From Owenia fusiformis (taxonomy: Eukaryota > Annelida > Polychaeta > Sabellida > Oweniidae), in contig CAIIXF020000012.1 in assembly GCA_903813345.2 (NCBI GenBank), positions 9,442,432 to 9,506,431 of the forward strand: a DNA stretch of 64,000 bases, read 5' to 3'. Positions 55,985 to 64,000 of the stretch are shown piece by piece. A model generated the notes under the pieces. That model was not told the DNA's origin. It made no database searches and worked only from the letters and a program-made list of their open reading frames with translations. Position numbers and translations under genes: made by a program. The number at the start of each line of letters is the position of its first letter. The first letter of the stretch is position 1.

Positions 55985-57645
55985 CCTTTACTTTAATTTA
56001 AAATATTCCTATTTTTACTCATTCTGAATAAAAGAAATCAATTTGTCAAAGTTGAGTTGAGCAATAGTATTTCAATGCAGCATGTGTTCTCATTGGCGGT
56101 GCAGGCTCTATGAAAATACCAAAGGAAGTCAAAGGTGGATCCCTACTAAAAGGGTAGACAAAAACAAAAACATGAGGTCGAAGCAGCTGCAAGTACCTTT
56201 AATTCATTCCTTCCTCATGCACCTTATTTGATAACATCAAACACATGGTTCAATTAATAACAATAACAACAATGTGCTTTATTATACTCAACTGAAGTAG
56301 TTATAAATATATTATTTGGTTTTTCAAAGGTATATTCTTTCTATAGTTTCAGATGAGAGAGCTGAGAAGAATAGTTATATATACAAAAGAAGTAGAACTG
56401 TGGAGCAATATTACAAATGACATTATGAGTGATGAAGAATTGTATAAGGAGGCCAAAACAATTACTTTTAGAAAACCAAGCTGGACAACACTAGAAACAA
56501 CAAGAGTATCCAATAACTTCTGCGTCAGGTCTGATAAACCCAGCACGCGTCAAAAACCTAAGAACTACCATAACCTTCCAAAGTTTGTGACTCTGGATCA
56601 ATTCCTTTTATTGTTCAAAAACATTTTTGCATTTCACTATATTCAGTATTCAACTCTGTTACTTACAAGTGTTACTACCTTGTGTTTTATCACTCTGACT
56701 ATTTTAAAACATCAGTTATGTATATACAAAGTATTTTTATAATAGACTCTCCACAATGTACGTAAAGCTTGATGTGTCGACCCATCAGAGGGATACCTTC
56801 TACAAGCACATGGGACACGGGAAAGAAATCAACAAGAATGTGTATCAAACACCCAATTTACACAATACATTAAAATATGTGAGCTCTTTCCTATAGAAAG
56901 CTGACAGCACAAGTAGAATATAATCTTATTTCTATAACTTCAGATGTGAGAGCTGAGAAGAAAAGTTATACAGACAAAAGAAGAAGTAGAACTACAGAGT
57001 AATATTTCAAATTACAAATTATGAGTTATAAAGAATTGGACAAGGAGACCAAGACAATCACTTTTAGAAAACCAAGCTGGACAACATTAAGTCTTATCTA
57101 TAATGTAGTGTGTGCTGTATGCAGAGTGCCAGAGAGGAACAGTCAAATTATGGTCTTTGCAACAAAACCAGGACTAAAATCATGGACATTGAAAACAATG
57201 GATATCTTGTGAGTCTACATATCACTCAACAGAAATCAGAGTTCATATGAGTTGGTGAGGCTCCTGAAGCTGACACAACAAATCATGAGAAGATTAATAC
57301 AGGATATAGACCCATCAATTGTTTGAGATGTTTTCTGGATCTTTGAATGTCATTCTACTTTGAATATATAGCTGTTCAAGTGCTTGTTGACATTCTACTC
57401 GAACAGTTGAACTGTTGTCATTTATTAATATATAAAATAACACAATTTCAGATGTCCATTACTCTTGATTACAACAAGTGTGAGGTAGACGACAGAAAGT
57501 ATACATACCTAGTCAATCAGACTCAAAATGGAAAGGTCAGATTTCAACCAGTAAATAGAATTGGACTAGCCACAACTGCTATCATAAGAAATAATGACCT
57601 CTTTGAACCGAGTACAACTGAAAAATACTATGAGGACTGAGTGCT
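55985..57645 (+). repeat. Dispersed exon-family repeat D, copies 3a and 3b
   Basis: 3a (55985-56750): exon MRELRRIVIYTKEVELWSNI, then KTITFRKPSWTTLE. 3b (56945-57640): the same start, then FRKPSWTTLSLIYNVVCAVC, and a last exon MSITLDYNKCEVDDRKYTYL ... TTEKYYED with a stop. 3b is the least damaged copy of the family. The last exon (57452-57640) begins with ATG right after a TTTCAG acceptor. No family is recognised; a transposon gene is likely from its dispersal. Confidence 0.6.
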
Positions 57646-57803
57646 TGATGTAAAACTTGTCGGTGATTGATGAACGATTCAGACAAACTGTTAACAATTT
57701 CACTGAACCTTCATGTGGACTAATTAGATAAAACAACTTTAACATAATACATATGAACTTAAAACAACTTTGATACTTTGCGTAATATTTATTGTTCCGG
57801 GTG

Positions 57804-58214
57804 ATGCCTCCAAAGACAAGGAAAAGAAAGGCGGCAGATGCGACACCTGAGATAATCCAAGAACTGGTTGAAAAGATTGCTGATGCAGTGTTAGATAAGC
57901 TATCTAAGAAATCAGATGATGAATCAACTGTCAATGATAGTGACAGTGAAGTAACATTTGCTCCACAGGTTGAAGATCAACCTCTTGATTTGCCATTATT
58001 AGGCAATACCAGTATACCAGGTTATGACTTATTTAACATCCAACCTAAGTCACTAGCACTGCAACTAATTCTACACTTGTCCTCAAAGACAAAAGAGCAG
58101 ATTACATCTCTACACTACTTTCATTTCTACACTACACACATCTCGCACAATTTTTGCTGGGATTTGACAATCAATTTTCAAATTAACTCCCTTCCAATAT
58201 TCGTTCTCTTATAA
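57804..58214 (+). CDS. Candidate transposon ORF start MPPKTRKRKAADATP
   Basis: ATG (GGTGATGCC) opens a frame with a basic start (PPKTRKRK, a nuclear-signal-like cluster), then an alpha-helical stretch (IQELVEKIADAVLDKLSKKS), an acidic D/S-rich linker and LDLPLLGNTSIPGYDLF. After about residue 75 the composition turns to F/I/L/H-rich, so the true coding part probably ends near 58020. Starts of this sort occur in invertebrate YR-retrotransposon and Crypton-like proteins, but no domain confirms it. Confidence 0.35.
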   Translation: MPPKTRKRKAADATPEIIQELVEKIADAVLDKLSKKSDDESTVNDSDSEVTFAPQVEDQPLDLPLLGNTSIPGYDLFNIQPKSLALQLILHLSSKTKEQITSLHYFHFYTTHISHNFCWDLTINFQINSLPIFVLL

Positions 58215-58299
58215 AATAATAAAGATGACATTGATGAATGAATGCTTCTTTTCATGCATTCTGTTGAATTAATGCAAAATTTCTCTTTCAATTTTATAG

Positions 58300-59639
58300 C
58301 AACAATCACACAAGCGAGTATGGCTAATGCAACAAACAATGCTGACGGTTTCAATGCAACAAAGGATGTTGACGGTTTTTGGGCTGTAGGCCCGTTATCC
58401 ATGCTTACTGGAAATGTCAATTTACTAACATCTTATCAACGTGCTACGCCACTCGGCAATCTCTTTCGCAACTACCCTTCTATGGACCAGGTTATGGCTT
58501 CAAACCTCTGTATACTTTCACCATCGGCTATACGGGGATGTGGACTGTGAGTCTTATTACTAACACCTTGAGACTTCAACATGAACAGTTTTTGGGTCGA
58601 ATTATAACTGCCATCAATCATATCCAAGAAAACAACACCAATGATCCCACTGTTACCTTCAACTACTCTATCCTAATGGGCCTCCAGGCGAAGTCACGGA
58701 GCCAGGTAATAATAATAGCATATCACTTACCGAATATCGCGAAAACGTTAATGCCTTATGATTAATAAATAGCCAAGTCTTAATTTATGCTTTCAATTTC
58801 AGGTCAAACTTTTTGAATCCAGTTTTGATGCTCTATCGGCCTCCTTGCAAGTTCAGAATGCCAACTCAGAGGACAAGATCTACTTCTTAGTTCGAGAAAT
58901 GGGGGGCAAGGCAACACCAGAGAGCAATGGAGCTAGAATTATTTAAAGACTAAATTTGGACAGCGTTGGCGTTATGGGGGTTCAGCTAGCCACGGAGTTT
59001 CACGCTAATGACCCGAATGTCATCTTAGGCTTTCCTCGGGATATCACCAACGGTTGGAAAACTCACGATATGGTGAATGTTTATACTGCTTTCGGCTTAA
59101 AGACACTCCAGACGTTCATGACCAAGATCAACGTACACATATTGGAAATGCTGAACCTGGCGAGAGAAAATCAACGACTCTGGGGAGAACAGTTTTCACA
59201 TTGCCACGGTTATTACCCAGTCACTTGCTAGGGCCTCAACGCAGAGGACAGGAAGATCGGTGCCCCTCAATGTCCAATTACCACCATTAGCCTTTTATCC
59301 GAAGAGGCTTGTCCAGCACGTTCTGTCGAGGCAGCCAGACGGCAACTGATGTCGGCCAGATCGGCTGTCACCCTCCTTGCTGACGAGCAATACTGCATCA
59401 GGACCAGGTATGTAGACCAATCTTACTTTAAACTAAATAACTTTTTACCGAAACAAAACTTGTAACGACTGTTCAAAGCAAGTTAATCATTTCAAAACTT
59501 CTTTCAGGTGTGAGGTCAAAGTTATTCTGAGCAGGGGGGGGGATTTATGACCCAAATGCAGTTCCCAGTGTAGACAATGTACAGGCTTTGTTCGACTACT
59601 ATTTTGAACATCTTCCGTCTGCCTTTGACGATCTTATGC
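58300..59639 (+). pseudogene. Six-exon gene, dispersed copy 3, truncated
   Basis: Exons 58300-58705, 58803-59407 and a cut third from 59508. Identity to the A copies is high. This copy keeps the 13 bp that both A copies lost (GFNATKDVDGFWAVGPLSML is open here), so it is not derived from them. Its own lesions: loss of one G (GTTATGGCTTC against GTTATGGGCTTC), a TAA (ATTTAAAGAC against ATTTATGGAC), a TAG (TGCTAGGGC against TGTCAGGGC), and a G9 run shifting frame. Homology ends at 59639 in the third exon. It fixes the ancestral reading of exon 2 that copies 1 and 2 have damaged. Confidence 0.75.
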
Positions 59640-59838
59640 TAAACGGAGACACTATCACATATTGTGCTCGAAGAATCACAGCAAGAACAGATATCAACAA
59701 TGTCATCAAATTGACACCACCAATGCTGACAGTCAATGGTTTCAAAAGGCAGACTTATGAGATGTTTCCCCAAATATGTATAGGATCATCAACAATAAAT
59801 ACATTTAGTCCGTCACTAAAACAATTGTATTTCTGACT
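59640..59838 (+). other. Unrecognised 66-codon frame fused to the broken exon
   Basis: Directly after the homology break the frame continues LNGDTITYCARRITARTDIN, then NVIKLTPPMLTVNGFKRQTY and a stop. The composition is protein-like, so it may be part of another gene joined by the rearrangement. No family. Confidence 0.35.
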
Positions 59839-60350
59839 GTAATTGTACTTGTACAATTGTAGTTGTGATTCTTTCACTAAGTAAAAATTTCACTTAATAA
59901 TCAACATTTACAAATACTAGTACCCAACAGGAAATCTTGTCACAAACATCTATATTACCTAGTGTCACTAATTTTTACACTTGTTTCATGAAATTTGGAA
60001 CGCATGTTCTTTGGACTCATCCTAATAATCAAAGTTTTTTTTAAATATCACATTCAGAGGTATGGTGACTGTTACAGTATTATGTTTTATTATATTCACA
60101 TTAAGTTTAGTTTATCTATATGTATATACTGTAACTGATCTTTATTAGAGATCTTGGGTCAAGGTCACAATGACATTATACACTGTATCTTGTAAACAGA
60201 ACTGAATGACTCATTAACTCTTGACCATCCAGAGAGTTCTAGAAAATATAACCATTCATTAAGACTTAATCATGTGACTGGAGATGTCCAATCAAAACTC
60301 AATAAGTAGTCTCAGTTCCAGAAGATTCTTTCTAGATGATTCTTTCACAC

Positions 60351-60358
60351 TATAAATA
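60351..60358 (+). promoter_or_regulatory. TATA box in the LTR
   Basis: CACTATAAATAAAAC. Transcription would start about 30 bp on, near 60385, giving an R-U5 of about 530 bp. Confidence 0.5.
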
Positions 60359-60559
60359 AAACTGCAAAGAGGACTCAGTAGCAGATAATTAAGTAATCAT
60401 AACTGGACATCTCAAAGGAACTAAATAAAGCAGAATTTCAAAGTTTATCAAAAGGACATCTTCTTAGCAGATAATTACTGTGGGAACATTTATAACACTA
60501 CAAACATACAACCTGAGGACTTTATATGGACATATATTACAACATACATTATATACGGA

Positions 60560-60700
60560 TTATCATATATATTCGTGGATTATCATAAACATTTGTGGAT
60601 TATCATCAAACATTTGTGGATTATCATCAAACATTATTGGATACGAACATTATAGGATTACAACAAACATTATTGGATTATTACAAACATTGGAGAACTA
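60560..60700 (+). repeat. Short repeats within the LTR
   Basis: Several copies of a roughly 22-23-bp unit, ACATTTGTGGATTATCATCA, decaying rightward to ACATTATTGGATTAC. These lie in the R-U5 part of the LTR. Confidence 0.75.
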
Positions 60701-60921
60701 TTAACGATTATTGAAACATTTCGTGATCCGGAACATTCTCAAGGATCGTCAACGACATTTATCGACATCAAGAATAAGCCGTATCATTGATTGGACATCA
60801 CATAAGTATTAAATCTCCTTTATATTATTGTTATATTATTTAGTTTTCAAAATATAAATATATTGTTATCATATTTTAATTGCTGTTTTTACCTTCTGTT
60901 ATTTTCGAACGTAACAGAAAT

Positions 60922-60939
60922 TGGGGGCTTGTCCGGGAT
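60922..60939 (+). other. Primer-binding site, proline-tRNA type
   Basis: TGGGGGCTTGTCCGGGAT, which differs by one base from the proline-tRNA site TGGGGGCTCGTCCGGGAT known from murine leukaemia virus. It lies 5 bases after the LTR end, and would prime minus-strand DNA synthesis. Confidence 0.8.
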
Positions 60940-61028
60940 ACAACTACAACAAGCTAAAATTCAAATATTTCAAAATTCGAAATCCAAAACTTGTACATTT
61001 AAATTGTGAAGACAGCAATTAATTGAAA

Positions 61029-64000
61029 ATGAGTTTTGAGGTTGAGACATTTTTAGAATCGCCCTCTTTGGAGGAATTTGACAGTTTAAAGAAAACTGAA
61101 CTTCTGGCACTAGCAAAACATGTTGGTTTGGCAGTAAAAACTTCATACCGAAAAGGTGCAATAAAAAATATTCTGGTGCCATATTTGGTGGCGGAAGAAA
61201 TATTACCAGAAGAAGCATTAAAGCTTACTGTAGAGCCAACCCAGCATGTTGATCCTACTGAATTTCAACAGCAATTACAAATGAGAGAACTTGAACTCAA
61301 ATTACAAAATGAAATGAGAGAGAAAGAATTGCAAAATGAAAAAGAAATAAGATTAAGAGAACAAGAAATGCAAAATGCAAAAGAAATAAGAGAACAAGAA
61401 ATTCAAAAAGAAAAAGAAGTTGAATTAAAACGTCTTGAGATAGAAGCTCAATCCAAATCTGATGAACATGCTACTATGCATCAACATTTTGAAAATAGAT
61501 TTGATGCTTCAAAATTTCTCAAATTTGTACCTAAATTTCAAGAGAAAAATGTTGATAAATACTTTACACATTTTGAAAAAGTCGCTCAGAGCCTAGACTG
61601 GCCTAAATCTGCATGGCCAGTTATGCTCCAGAGTGTATTCATTGGTAAAGCAAGTGAAATATTTGCCTCTCTCTCAGGAGAAGTATGCTCTGATTATGAC
61701 CTAGTTAAAAATGCAATTCTTAAAGCTTATGAACTAGTACCAGAAGCTTACAGACAAAAATTTAGAAATGCCCACAAACAGAGTGACCAAACCCATGTTG
61801 AGTTTGCTCGAGAGCAAGAGCAGCTTTTTGACAGGTGGCTTGTCTCTAAAGATGTATCTGAAGAGTTTAAGAAGCTCAGAGAGCTTATGCTAATAGAACA
61901 ATTTAAAAACTGTGTTCAGTATCACATTAGAACTTACTTAGATGAACACAAGGTAGAAACTTTAAGTCAAGCTGCCACCCTGTCTGATGATTATGCTCTT
62001 ACTCATAAGGGTAGTTTTATCAAAGGTAATCCTAACTCAAACTTTAGAGGTTATCAGGGTAACAAACCTTCATATGATACAAAATCAAATCAGTCCTCAT
62101 CATCGAATACATCAAACAAAGCAAAAGACCAGTCTAATTCATCACAGAGTTCTAGCTCAAAATCAGATCAATCAAATTCATCAGGTCCAAAATCAAATGT
62201 CACCTGTAATTATTGTAAAAAGCCTGGTCACCTTATTTCTGAATGCTATAGAATTAAGAATAGAAGAGAAATGTCTGGTTCTGCTCATTCAAATGGTTGT
62301 GCTACAGTTCCCATTTCAAGAAAGCCCATTGTTTGGGATTCATATACTCATACTGAGAAATCTACTCATAGTGATATTATGGAGGATTATAAGCCTTTCA
62401 TGTCGGAAGGATCTGTGTCACTGTCAAGTGACGGTACCAATTCAAAGCCAATTAAGATTCTTAGAGACACGGGTGCATCTCAGACTTTGTTGTTAGAAGG
62501 TGTCCTTCCTTTATCTGAGGCGTCCTTCACAGGTACCCATATTTTGATGCAAGGCATTGAATTAGGTTTTACTAAAGTTCCCCTCCATCGTATTCATATC
62601 ACATCAGAGTTAGTCAAAGGGCCAGTTATTGTTGGTGTTAGGCCACAACTTCCTGTTGAAGGAGTCGCATTGCTTTTAGGCAATGATTTAGCTGGGGGTA
62701 AGGTATCATTAGACCCCATTGTTTCTGATCAGCCTTGTTCTATTGAGGATTCTGTCCAAGAGGACTCTGATATATATCCTGCTTGTGCTGTTACTAGGGC
62801 TATGGCTAAAAAGTTAGCTAATAGCGAGGATTCGTCTGTGGGAGATGACTTTGATAGTGGGTTTTTAAGCTCCTTGTTTGATGATGAATGTCACTCACCA
62901 CTTGTTAAAGATGGTCCTTATCCTATTTTAAAGGCAAATTCTTCATTGAAACAGCCTTCTGTTCAAGCCAAGCAGTCATCTATTGAGGCAAATTCTTCAT
63001 TGACAAAGCCTATTGCCAGAGGTGATTCACCTTCTGAGCAGGATCACTATTTTAATGCGGTTACGCCCGCTCTTGCTAGTCCTGATGAAGTTTCATCTTC
63101 TTCTGCTAGTGTTCATGAGGTTTCATCCCCTCCTTGTTCTGAGGTTTCATCCTCTTCTAGTTCTGAGGTTTCATCCTCTATTTCTGATAGTGATTCTTTG
63201 AAAAATGATCCTCATTCTAAAAACATGTTAATTTATGAACAAGAGCATGATCCATCACTCATTGATCTTCATAAAAGATGTCTTACTATTGATGAAGCTG
63301 TCAAGGTCCCTGTTTGTTTCTACAAAAAGGATGGCATATTAATGCGAAAGTGGAGACCTCCTGAAGCTTCCCCTGAAGATGATTGGGCAATTGTACATCA
63401 AATTGTTGTCCCAAAATCATATCATAAGGAAATCTTGAGTCTAGCTCATGATTCTCCCATGGCAGGTCATTTAGGAGTAACTAAAACATACCATAAAATA
63501 CTCAATCATTTCTTTTGGCCCAAATTAAAACAAGATGTCCAAGAGTATTGTAGGTCTTGTCATACATGTCAAATGGTAGGGAAACCTAACCAGAAAATTC
63601 CAATTGCTCCTTTACACCCTATACCTGCATTTGATGAACCATTCAGTAAGGTTCTTATTGACTGTGTTGGTCCATTACCAAAAACAAAATCTGGTAATCA
63701 ATATTTACTCACTATTCTTTGTATGGCCACGCGGTTTCCAGAAGCGATTCCACTCAGAAATATCAAAGCCAAAAATATAGTGAAATCACTCATCAAATTT
63801 TTCACCTTAGTTGGACTGCCAAAAGATCTTCAGTCTGATCAGGGCTCAAATTTCATGTCAGGCTTATTCCAACAGGTCATGGATACCTTGGGTATCAAAC
63901 AGTGTAAGTCAAGTGCCTATCACCCAGAGTCTCAAGGAGCTCTAGAGCGTTACCATCAGACGCTTAAGACCATGATTAGAGCTTTCTGTTTTGAATATGA
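61029..64000 (+). CDS. Gag-protease-integrase polyprotein, Gmr1-like Ty3/gypsy element (open at window end)
   Basis: One frame of 990 codons without a stop, from the first ATG 90 bp after the primer-binding site to the window edge. Residues 1-75: SAP-like start (LKKTELLALAKHVGL). About 78-150: charged coiled coil (EKELQNEKEIRLREQEMQNA). About 160-330: gag capsid (ASKFLKFVPKFQEKNVDKYF ... AWPVMLQSVFIGKA), the SCAN-like fold of vertebrate and invertebrate gypsy gag. 393-406: CCHC zinc knuckle CNYCKKPGHLISEC. 480: protease DTGA, with LLGNDLAG near 558 as its second motif. About 600-740: low-complexity Ser/Val-rich linker (EVSSSSSSEVSSSIS). 807-847: integrase zinc finger (H807, H814, C844, C847). 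Catalytic core D878, D937, E973, with 35 residues between the last two (SDQGSNF, ALERYHQT). No reverse transcriptase motif (YxDD) lies between protease and integrase. RT must come downstream, or be lost. Confidence 0.88.
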   Translation, partial: MSFEVETFLESPSLEEFDSLKKTELLALAKHVGLAVKTSYRKGAIKNILVPYLVAEEILPEEALKLTVEPTQHVDPTEFQQQLQMRELELKLQNEMREKELQNEKEIRLREQEMQNAKEIREQEIQKEKEVELKRLEIEAQSKSDEHATMHQHFENRFDASKFLKFVPKFQEKNVDKYFTHFEKVAQSLDWPKSAWPVMLQSVFIGKASEIFASLSGEVCSDYDLVKNAILKAYELVPEAYRQKFRNAHKQSDQTHVEFAREQEQLFDRWLVSKDVSEEFKKLRELMLIEQFKNCVQYHIRTYLDEHKVETLSQAATLSDDYALTHKGSFIKGNPNSNFRGYQGNKPSYDTKSNQSSSSNTSNKAKDQSNSSQSSSSKSDQSNSSGPKSNVTCNYCKKPGHLISECYRIKNRREMSGSAHSNGCATVPISRKPIVWDSYTHTEKSTHSDIMEDYKPFMSEGSVSLSSDGTNSKPIKILRDTGASQTLLLEGVLPLSEASFTGTHILMQGIELGFTKVPLHRIHITSELVKGPVIVGVRPQLPVEGVALLLGNDLAGGKVSLDPIVSDQPCSIEDSVQEDSDIYPACAVTRAMAKKLANSEDSSVGDDFDSGFLSSLFDDECHSPLVKDGPYPILKANSSLKQPSVQAKQSSIEANSSLTKPIARGDSPSEQDHYFNAVTPALASPDEVSSSSASVHEVSSPPCSEVSSSSSSEVSSSISDSDSLKNDPHSKNMLIYEQEHDPSLIDLHKRCLTIDEAVKVPVCFYKKDGILMRKWRPPEASPEDDWAIVHQIVVPKSYHKEILSLAHDSPMAGHLGVTKTYHKILNHFFWPKLKQDVQEYCRSCHTCQMVGKPNQKIPIAPLHPIPAFDEPFSKVLIDCVGPLPKTKSGNQYLLTILCMATRFPEAIPLRNIKAKNIVKSLIKFFTLVGLPKDLQSDQGSNFMSGLFQQVMDTLGIKQCKSSAYHPESQGALERYHQTLKTMIRAFCFEY

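Larger units (their letters stand above)
60070..60916 (+). mobile_element. 5' LTR of the Gmr1-like retrotransposon
   Basis: Begins TGTTAC and ends GTAACA (perfect 6-bp terminal inverted repeat with TG...CA), 847 bp, and directly precedes a 5-base spacer and primer-binding site. A TATA box (TATAAATA, 60351-60358) lies in the middle as expected for U3. A polyadenylation-type AATAAA is seen at 60424-60429. The 3' LTR is outside the window, so the borders and the 5-bp target duplication cannot be checked. The left border is chosen from the inverted repeat only. Confidence 0.65.

Noticed and set aside
61987-62496. A 169-codon frame rich in L, I, Q and H
   Set aside because: It is in another frame of the gag-protease coding sequence, which runs through without a stop; its composition is that of a shadow frame.
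63013-63201. A 62-codon leucine-rich, membrane-like frame
   Set aside because: Shadow of the Ser/Val-rich linker of the polyprotein (repeated GAGGTTTCATCCTCTTCT).

Overview
The window is AT-rich metazoan nuclear DNA made almost entirely of transposable elements, their pieces, and nested duplications. Short GT-AG introns, retrotransposons, and remnants of pogo-, P-element-, Mutator- and YqaJ-type transposon genes rule out a prokaryote. The mixture (SWIM/YqaJ, P2X7-like ballast domain, HECT-like ends, a Gmr1-like retrotransposon) resembles an aquatic invertebrate, perhaps a bivalve mollusc; the species is not fixed by the sequence. No rRNA, tRNA or CRISPR was seen, and no clearly intact host gene.

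Layout. 0-9.6 kb: a TA-flanked inverted-repeat transposon (970-1472), a broken transposase-like gene (3.77-4.77 kb), a retrotransposon scrap with a primer-binding-site-like sequence (4.8 kb), a 1.8-kb foldback structure (5.36-7.15 kb), and a multi-exon DDE-transposase-like gene with a 53-bp minisatellite in an intron (7.25-9.51 kb). 9.6-35.4 kb: a duplicated array. Block B (Ty3/gypsy gag remnant plus pogo-like transposase) occurs at 9.6-13.2 and 31.3-35.4 kb. Between them lie two nearly identical 9.15-kb copies of block A (13.05-22.20 and 22.20-31.38 kb). Each A copy carries candidate exons, a gag-like zinc-finger protein, and a six-exon gene that I do not recognise. A third partial copy of that gene is at 58.3-59.6 kb. 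All three copies are broken. B2 is split by a 1,470-bp foldback transposon with a 5-bp target duplication.

35.4-59.6 kb: P-element-like, Mutator-like and integrase-like fragments; a GC-rich island that may be a Piwi N-terminal relic; a tandem array of four HECT C-lobe-like last exons; a SWIM/YqaJ pseudogene; a ballast-domain exon; a minus-strand gene start with a CRE/CCAAT promoter; and a dispersed exon family at 45, 49-50 and 56-57 kb.

60.07-64.0 kb: the best preserved element, an LTR retrotransposon with an 847-bp 5' LTR, a proline-tRNA-type primer-binding site and one uninterrupted frame of 990 codons that runs off the window. Its domain order is gag, zinc knuckle, protease, integrase, with no reverse transcriptase before the integrase. 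This is the Gmr1-like order, rare among Ty3/gypsy elements. It is the only gene here that looks capable of function. The others work together only as transposon parts: capsid-like proteins, transposases, a recombination nuclease and HECT-like ligase ends.
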